Assembly (NCBI GenBank): GCA_001875255.1
Contig: MJAN01000005.1
Span: 1 to 64,000, forward strand
Reading direction: 5' to 3'
Source: Candidatus Sabulitectum silens
Lineage (GTDB): Bacteria; Fermentibacterota; Fermentibacteria; Fermentibacterales; JCC-6
DNA: 64,000 bases
Each line of letters begins with the position of its first letter. Within the stretch, counting starts at the first letter, position 1. The notes under the pieces were generated by a model that saw nothing but the letters and a program-made list of their open reading frames with translations, searched no databases and was not told the origin of the DNA. The position numbers and the translations under genes were made by a program. Shown here one piece after another: positions 59,383-64,000 of the stretch.

Positions 59383-62057
59383 TTCAGCTCCTTTTCCACG
59401 TCCACCACGGAACCGCCGGGGGAATGGTCCACCTTGAAGTCCCTGTTCTCGAAGAGATGCACCATTCTGGGATTGTCGGTGGTTGTCTGTGCATAGACCT
59501 TTTTCATGCCCCATTCCCGGGCAATTTCAAGGCAGACATCGGTGAGCATTCCACCAAGTCCCCTGTTCTGCCACCTGTCGCTTACCAGAACGGCGTACTC
59601 AACCGTTTCCAGGTCGGGGTCCGCCACCAGGCGCCCGACACCTGTAAGCCTTTTCTCCCCGTTCTCCTCGATCTCGGATACGATGGCCATTTCCCTGTCG
59701 TAGTCAATGTAGCAGTACCTTGTTGCCACCTCGTGGGTGGACCAGTTGAAGAAGAAACGGAACCGGTTGTATATGGACTCCCTGGAACAGCTTCCCAGGA
59801 GCTCCAGCCATCTTGGCTCATCTTCGGGCCTTATGGGTCTCAGGGTTACCGGGTGCCGTCGGAGAGCTTCCCTGCCGTGGTGTACTCCTCGGGATAGGGG
59901 CGCAGGGCAAGATGGGCATATGGCTTGGCCGGGGCCGGGAGGGGTTTCACCACCGCCCTGGCGTCCAGGGCCACCATGCCGTCGGGACCCACTACCAGGG
60001 GATTTATGTCCAGCTCCACTATCTCAGGATTGTCCGCGGTGAGATATGAAAGCCTCATGATGACATTCAGAAGAGCGTCGACATCCACCGGGGGACGCCC
60101 CCTGTAGCCGTTGAGCAGGGGCCATATCTTCAGGGTCTCCAGCATTCTTCTGGCAAGCCTCTCATTAAGGGGGGGAAGCCCAGGGAGCTGTCCCCCCAGA
60201 GCTCGGCTTCCACTCCTCCCATGCCGGTCATTATGACGCTTCCGAACACCGGGTCCTTCTTTATACCAAGTATCATCTCCAGGCCGTGCTTCATCTGAAC
60301 CATTTTCTGCACGGTTACTCCGCTTATCTCTGCGTCGGGACACGCTTCCGAAGCGCTTTTCATTATTGCGTGCCACCCCTCTTCAACCTGCACGGGGCTT
60401 TCCAGGTTCAGTTTAACGCCCCCGGCGTCGGTCTTGTGGGTTATCTGATCCGACCATACCTTGAGCACCACCGGATAGCCAATTTCCCCGGCCAGGCGTA
60501 CCGCTTCTTCCGGGGTTGTGGCGGGAACCGGTCTGGTTACGGGAATGCCGTATATCTCAAGAAGCTCCTTTGAATTCTCCTCGGAGAGTATCGATTCACC
60601 GGTGGAAACATAGGAGTTAACCCTTTCCCTCATGGCCCGGCGGTGGAGGTGGAATTCCACGGGGATGTCCCTTGGGGTCTCATAGAGGGTCTCCAGGTTC
60701 CGGGAGTAATCCACAAGGGTCATGAAGGCTCCCACGGCCTGCTCAGGGGTGCGGTAGGCGGGAACCCCGGAGTCGGCCAGGAGTTTTGCCCCTTCGCTTA
60801 CCCTCTCTCCTCCGAGCCATGCGGCAAGCACCGGTTTTGAGGTCTCCGATGCAATTCGGGCCACCGCCCTGGCAACCGCTGTGGGCTTGGTCATTGCCTG
60901 GGGGGTAAGTATTACCAGAACCGCGTCCACCCCTTTGTCCTTCACCACCGCCTCGGTTGCCCTGGCGAACCTTTTCGCCCTGGCGTCACCAAGGACATCC
61001 ACCGGGTTCCCATGGGACCAGAAAGGAGGAAGGAAGGAATCGCATTCCTCTATTGTTTCCGGTGAAAGCTCTGCCAGAACGCCGTTCTGGGCTATCAGGG
61101 AGTCGGTGGCCATCACTCCGGGGCCGCCGGCGTTGGTGACGATGGCCAGCCTCGGACCCCTGGGAATCCTGTTCCTGCCTATCAGCTCGGCGCAGTCAAA
61201 AATCTCTCCGATGTTCAGGACCCTGGCTATACCGGTTCTCTGGAAAACAGCGTCGTAAATGGCGTCCTCGGAAGCCATGGCCCCGGTGTGGGAGGCGGCC
61301 ACCGCGGCGGATTCCGGGAACCTGCCGGCCTTGTAAACAAGAATGGGTTTGGTCCTGGCAAAGGCCCTGGCGGCGGTGATGAATTCCCTTGCCCGGGAGA
61401 TGGATTCCACATAAAGGATTATGGATTCAGTCTGCCGGTCTTCGCCGAAATAGTCGATGAGATCGGAAAAATCCACATCAAGCATGTTCCCCACGGAAAC
61501 GAAGTAGGAAAAGCCTATTTTTTCCTGTATTGCCCAGTCCAGGACCGATGTGCACAGGGCACCGGACTGAGATATGAAGGCCACATTCCCCTTCCGGGGC
61601 ATTCCCTCGCCGAAACTGGCGTTCAGGCTGATACCCGGCGCTATGATGCCCAGGCAGTTGGGGCCAAGCACACGCATTCCTTCGTATCGGGAAAGGGTTT
61701 CCTTTATCCTTTGTTCAAGGGCCAGGCCCTCTTCCCCGGTCTCCCTGAAGCCGGCGGACATGATGATCACTCCGGCAATTCCAATTTCACCGCACTGCTC
61801 CACCAGACCCGGAACCTGTTCTGCAGGTGTACAGATTATCGCCATGTCCGGCCGCCTTGGAAGGGAGGACAGGTCCCTGTAGCAGGGCACGCCGAGTATG
61901 GCCTCAGCGGAGGCGCTCACCGGGTAAACGACCCCCCGGAAACCGCCCCCCACCAGATTCCCCAGGACAACGCCGCCGACGCTGTTGGGGTTGATGGTTA
62001 CGCCTATAAGGCTATTCGCCTGGGATTCAGCAGTTTTTCAAGCTTGTGAACGTTCAT
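59379..62057 (-). CDS. ADP-forming acetyl-CoA synthetase with C-terminal GNAT domain (frameshifted)
   Basis: About 892 residues. A CoA-binding domain (NPNSVGGVVLGNL, ILGVPCYRDLSSLP) and a succinyl-CoA-ligase-like domain carry the phosphohistidine in AASHTGAMA. An ATP-grasp domain follows (YPVVLKVWSDQITHKTDAGGVKLNL, TGMGGVEAELW, ELDINPLVVG), then a GNAT acyltransferase (LRPIRPEDEPRW, YAVLVSDRWQNRGLGGML). The alpha-beta fusion makes acetate and ATP from acetyl-CoA in fermenters. Pat-type lysine acetyltransferases share this architecture but usually have lost the His; here it is kept. Frame breaks near 62010, 60170 and 59850. The ATG at 62057 follows GGGAG. Confidence 0.85.
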
Positions 62058-62075
62058 TGGGGCTCCCTGGATGAA

Positions 62076-62094
62076 GACTCCACAGAGTGGAATC
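62076..62094 (-). promoter_or_regulatory. palindrome in the leader of the acetyl-CoA synthetase gene
   Basis: On the minus strand GATTCCAC-TCT-GTGGAGTC: 8-base arms with one mismatch. It lies between the predicted -10 (62116-62121) and the start codon, about +15 to +33, where a repressor or an mRNA hairpin could act. Role inferred. Confidence 0.4.
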
Positions 62095-62115
62095 GTTTGA
62101 GGTTACAGCCCCAAT

Positions 62116-62124
62116 ATTATAGCA
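62116..62124 (-). promoter_or_regulatory. extended -10 promoter of the acetyl-CoA synthetase operon
   Basis: Minus strand TGCTATAAT: a perfect TATAAT (62121-62116) with an upstream TGn, the extended -10 form, which needs little -35 help. It overlaps the tail of the hsp20 terminator and lies about 60 bases before the start codon. Confidence 0.6.
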
Positions 62125-62141
62125 AAAGGGGCGCAGCCCCT
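62124..62141 (-). terminator. terminator of hsp20
   Basis: AGGGGC/GCCCCT stem (62141-62136 with 62132-62127 on the minus strand), 3-base loop, followed by TTT. It lies 30 bases past the hsp20 stop. Confidence 0.65.
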
Positions 62142-62170
62142 GTAAGACCGCGCCCCGGTAACATGGATCC

Positions 62171-62601
62171 CTAGCCCTTGATCTGGATCTTCCTGTGAAG
62201 GGCTTTTTCTTCCTTGGGAAGGGAAATGGTGAGAACGCCATCGTTGAACGATGCGTCCGCCTCGTCGGCCTTCACATCGGCGGGAAGGCTGAAGCTGCGA
62301 ACGAAGTTCCGTAGCGCACTTCCCTTCTGTGCCATGTGTCACCGGTCTTTTCCTCTTCCATTTTCTTCTCGCCCTTGATGGTGAGAACACCATTGGCGAC
62401 CTCGATCTCGATGTCGTCCCTGGGTATTCCCGGAAGTTCGGTCTTGAAGACTATGGAATCACCCTTTTCACAGATGTCCACCGCAGGGGCCCACTGGAAG
62501 TCCCTGTTCTCGCCCTCTTCAGGCCAGAGTCCATCAACGAGCTTATTGAATGTCCTGACCATATCGTAGGGCATCAGATCCGCTTTCTTTCTGTAGATCA
62601 T
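62171..62601 (-). CDS. Hsp20/alpha-crystallin small heat-shock protein (frameshifted)
   Basis: About 143 residues. The alpha-crystallin domain begins FQWAPAVDICEKGDSIVFKTELPGI; DIEIEVANGVLTIKGEKK is the conserved strand pair, and the C-terminal half (DGVLTISLPKEE, then the IxI-type tail KIQIKG) is in another frame after a break near 62305. AAAGGAG precedes the ATG at 62601. A holdase that binds unfolding proteins. It has its own sigma-54 promoter and terminator, so it is monocistronic. Confidence 0.9.
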
Positions 62602-62652
62602 TTCTGCTCCTTTCTTCCCTTTCGGGTTGCTTTTGTTCGCACTGTACATGTA

Positions 62653-62668
62653 TGCAAATACCGTGCCA
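62653..62668 (-). promoter_or_regulatory. sigma-54 (RpoN) promoter of hsp20
   Basis: Minus strand TGGCACG (62668-62662), 4 bases, TTGCA (62657-62653): an exact match to the -24/-12 consensus, preceded by T. The predicted transcript start is about 40 bases before the hsp20 ATG. TGTACATG and its reverse complement occur on both sides (62690-62700 and 62644-62652) and could be activator sites. Confidence 0.75.
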
Positions 62669-62754
62669 AACCCTGGAATAGTGGCGTTAGAGGCATGTAC
62701 AGCAACTACTTGCCCGGTTCGTGAAAAGGATGGAATTGATCTATGGTAAAGGAA

Positions 62755-62786
62755 AAGCGTCAGAATGGCGCACCATTCTGACGCTT
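62755..62786 (-). terminator. terminator of the TldD/PmbA-like gene
   Basis: A 14-bp perfect stem (62755-62768 with 62773-62786) with a CGCA-type 4-base loop; on the minus strand it is followed by TTTCCTTT. It lies 21 bases after the stop. Confidence 0.92.
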
Positions 62787-62806
62787 CACCGGCAAACCAG
62801 GTTTTC

Positions 62807-64000
62807 TCAGGAACCCACTACGCTGATGTCGTCGAGGAGGATGGCGGGGTTCTCATACATGCTTCCGGTGTAATGGGAAGCGTTCTCAACGGCAATTGTC
62901 CTGGAAAGCATGTCGTAGATGTTGCCGGCCACCATGCCGTCCTTCACCCTGCCAACAACCCTTCCGTTCTCCACATAGAGCCCGGGGCTGAGCCCCACGG
63001 ACAGGTCGCCATTGAGGATGTTCCCGGAGTGGGCTCCCAGGGCGCCATAGAGAATAACTCCACGGTCCATCATTTTAAGCATGTCATCGAAGGAGGTTTC
63101 CCCGGCTTCGAAGGTGGCGAAGGAGAGGCTGGGAGACGGTGTAAGGGATACCTTTTCTCCCCCCACATGCCGCCCCTGAAACCTGTTCCAAGGGGTTTTT
63201 CACCAAGCTTGGCCGCATAGTCGAGATTGTTGTAGACATTCCTGAAGACACCCTTCTCGAAAATGGGCACCCTGCCGGTTTCAACCCCCTCGTCGTCAAA
63301 GACCCTTCGGCCGGTGGTACCTGTGGTGGGGTCGCTGACAAGGGAGAGAAGCGGGGAGATCACCTGCTTTCCCCTTTTTTCCATCAGGGGAGATATCTTC
63401 TCGTAGAAGGCTTTCCCCGAAGAGGCGGTTCCCAGCCTCCATGTAAATGCGTACATGGCTTCCGGGGGAAGCAGGACCTTCATCCTTCCCCCGCCGATCT
63501 CCACCTCGGGGAGTGAACTCTCAAAGAATTCCTTCGTCCTTTGAACATCTGGGTGGTGGATCACCCCGTCGGATTTGCCCTGGAAGACGTTCCTGAGGCC
63601 GGTGCTGGTCCCGGGGTATATCATGAGCCCCATACGGTAAACACCGGATTCCCTGTGAACCAGGCGGGCTCCAGAGGAGTTCATTATGGTGATCTCGGTT
63701 GTTCCGCAGCCGGCGTTTACTCCAACTATTCCGCTCTTCACTCCGGAATAGAGTTCTTCCAGCTCTTCCATCTTCCCCTTGAGGCAGGGAAAATCCATGG
63801 ACTCCACCGTTTCGTCGTATTCCGCGGTGTATTCCACATCGCCGGAGGCGGGATAGTCGTAGTCGGCTTCCACACCGGCCTTCAGGGAGGCCATGGCATT
63901 GTCCACCAGCTCTTCCCTGTCGATGAGGTTCTTGGTGTAGGACATGCCGGTCATGCCGTTCTTTATCACACGGAGGGAAACGCCGGACTGTATGGAGGCG
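62807..64000 (-). CDS. TldD/PmbA family metalloprotease, 5' end outside the window (frameshifted)
   Basis: The C-terminal 390 or so residues of a TldD/PmbA-type protease. TGTTGRRVFDDEGVETGRVPIFEKGVFRNVYNNLDYAAKLG and GRVKDGMVAGNIYDML are family segments; PmbA/TldE-like proteins usually lack the HExxH-type metal site of TldD, and none is visible here. A frame change near 63160 splits it. TldD/E pairs cleave unfolded peptides and mature microcins; no peptide precursor is seen. The gene continues beyond position 64000. Confidence 0.85.

Overview
The window reads like the chromosome of an uncultured, Gram-negative, probably anaerobic fermenter of the FCB (Fibrobacteres-Chlorobi-Bacteroidetes) side of the tree, for example a Fermentibacterota-like candidate phylum. 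This is an inference from content. There are many outer-membrane barrels and lipoproteins, secreted proteins with a C-terminal FlgD-like or T9SS-like tail, a lamin-tail protein, an FG-GAP/ASPIC protein, an ADP-forming acetyl-CoA synthetase, and an archaeal-type valyl-tRNA synthetase beside an alpha2-type glycyl-tRNA synthetase. No rRNA, tRNA, CRISPR array, transposase or phage gene was seen.

Reading frames are broken about once per kilobase, including in genes that cannot be dispensable (valS, glyS, prfA, rpmE, ispG, ybeY). Most breaks behave as single-base losses in short homopolymers, so I treat them as consensus errors. Each broken gene is annotated as one CDS over its full span.

Layout. 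1-5.9 kb: small membrane and lipoprotein genes, an unrecognised 408-residue protein, malQ behind a consensus sigma-70 promoter, and a solitary trpB2. 6-13 kb: lamin-tail protein, dCMP deaminase, two envelope barrels with a helix-hairpin-helix domain, another barrel, a DHH nuclease and a sugar epimerase. 13-22 kb: secreted M16 and S9 peptidases, FN3 lipoproteins, a cNMP-GGDEF cyclase, a DUF5343 protein and a TauE permease. 22-31 kb: a tightly coupled minus-strand operon phoH-pgpH-ybeY-corC-recO-glyS-valS. 31-35 kb: LysM and Lpp-like envelope genes, a VanZ-like protein and a degenerate GGDEF protein. 35-42 kb: rho-rpmE-yqhQ-prfA-prmC-ispG-glnA on the plus strand. 42-50.7 kb: arylsulfotransferase-like protein, MBL hydrolase, cyclase, RNase D, acylphosphatase, and an OmpA protein with carboxypeptidase-type repeats. 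50.7-57.1 kb: AEC permease, then an accessory block (beta-propeller lipoprotein, FG-GAP/ASPIC protein, GH85 glycosidase). 57.1-64 kb: an ADP-forming acetyl-CoA synthetase/GNAT fusion, nitroreductase, Xaa-Pro peptidase, tadA, an hsp20 behind a textbook sigma-54 promoter, and a TldD/PmbA-type protease that runs off the right edge.

The most unusual feature is a dispersed 34-bp repeat, present in five near-identical copies (15950, 21250, 51795, 54728, 57076). In four of the five copies it overlaps or abuts the stop codon of a gene in the same orientation, at transcription-unit ends where no hairpin terminator is visible. Three copies align without gaps for about 65 bp. Two copies supply the last codons and stop of unrelated proteins, giving both the C-terminus AIRKFDK. 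I could not assign it to a known element class.
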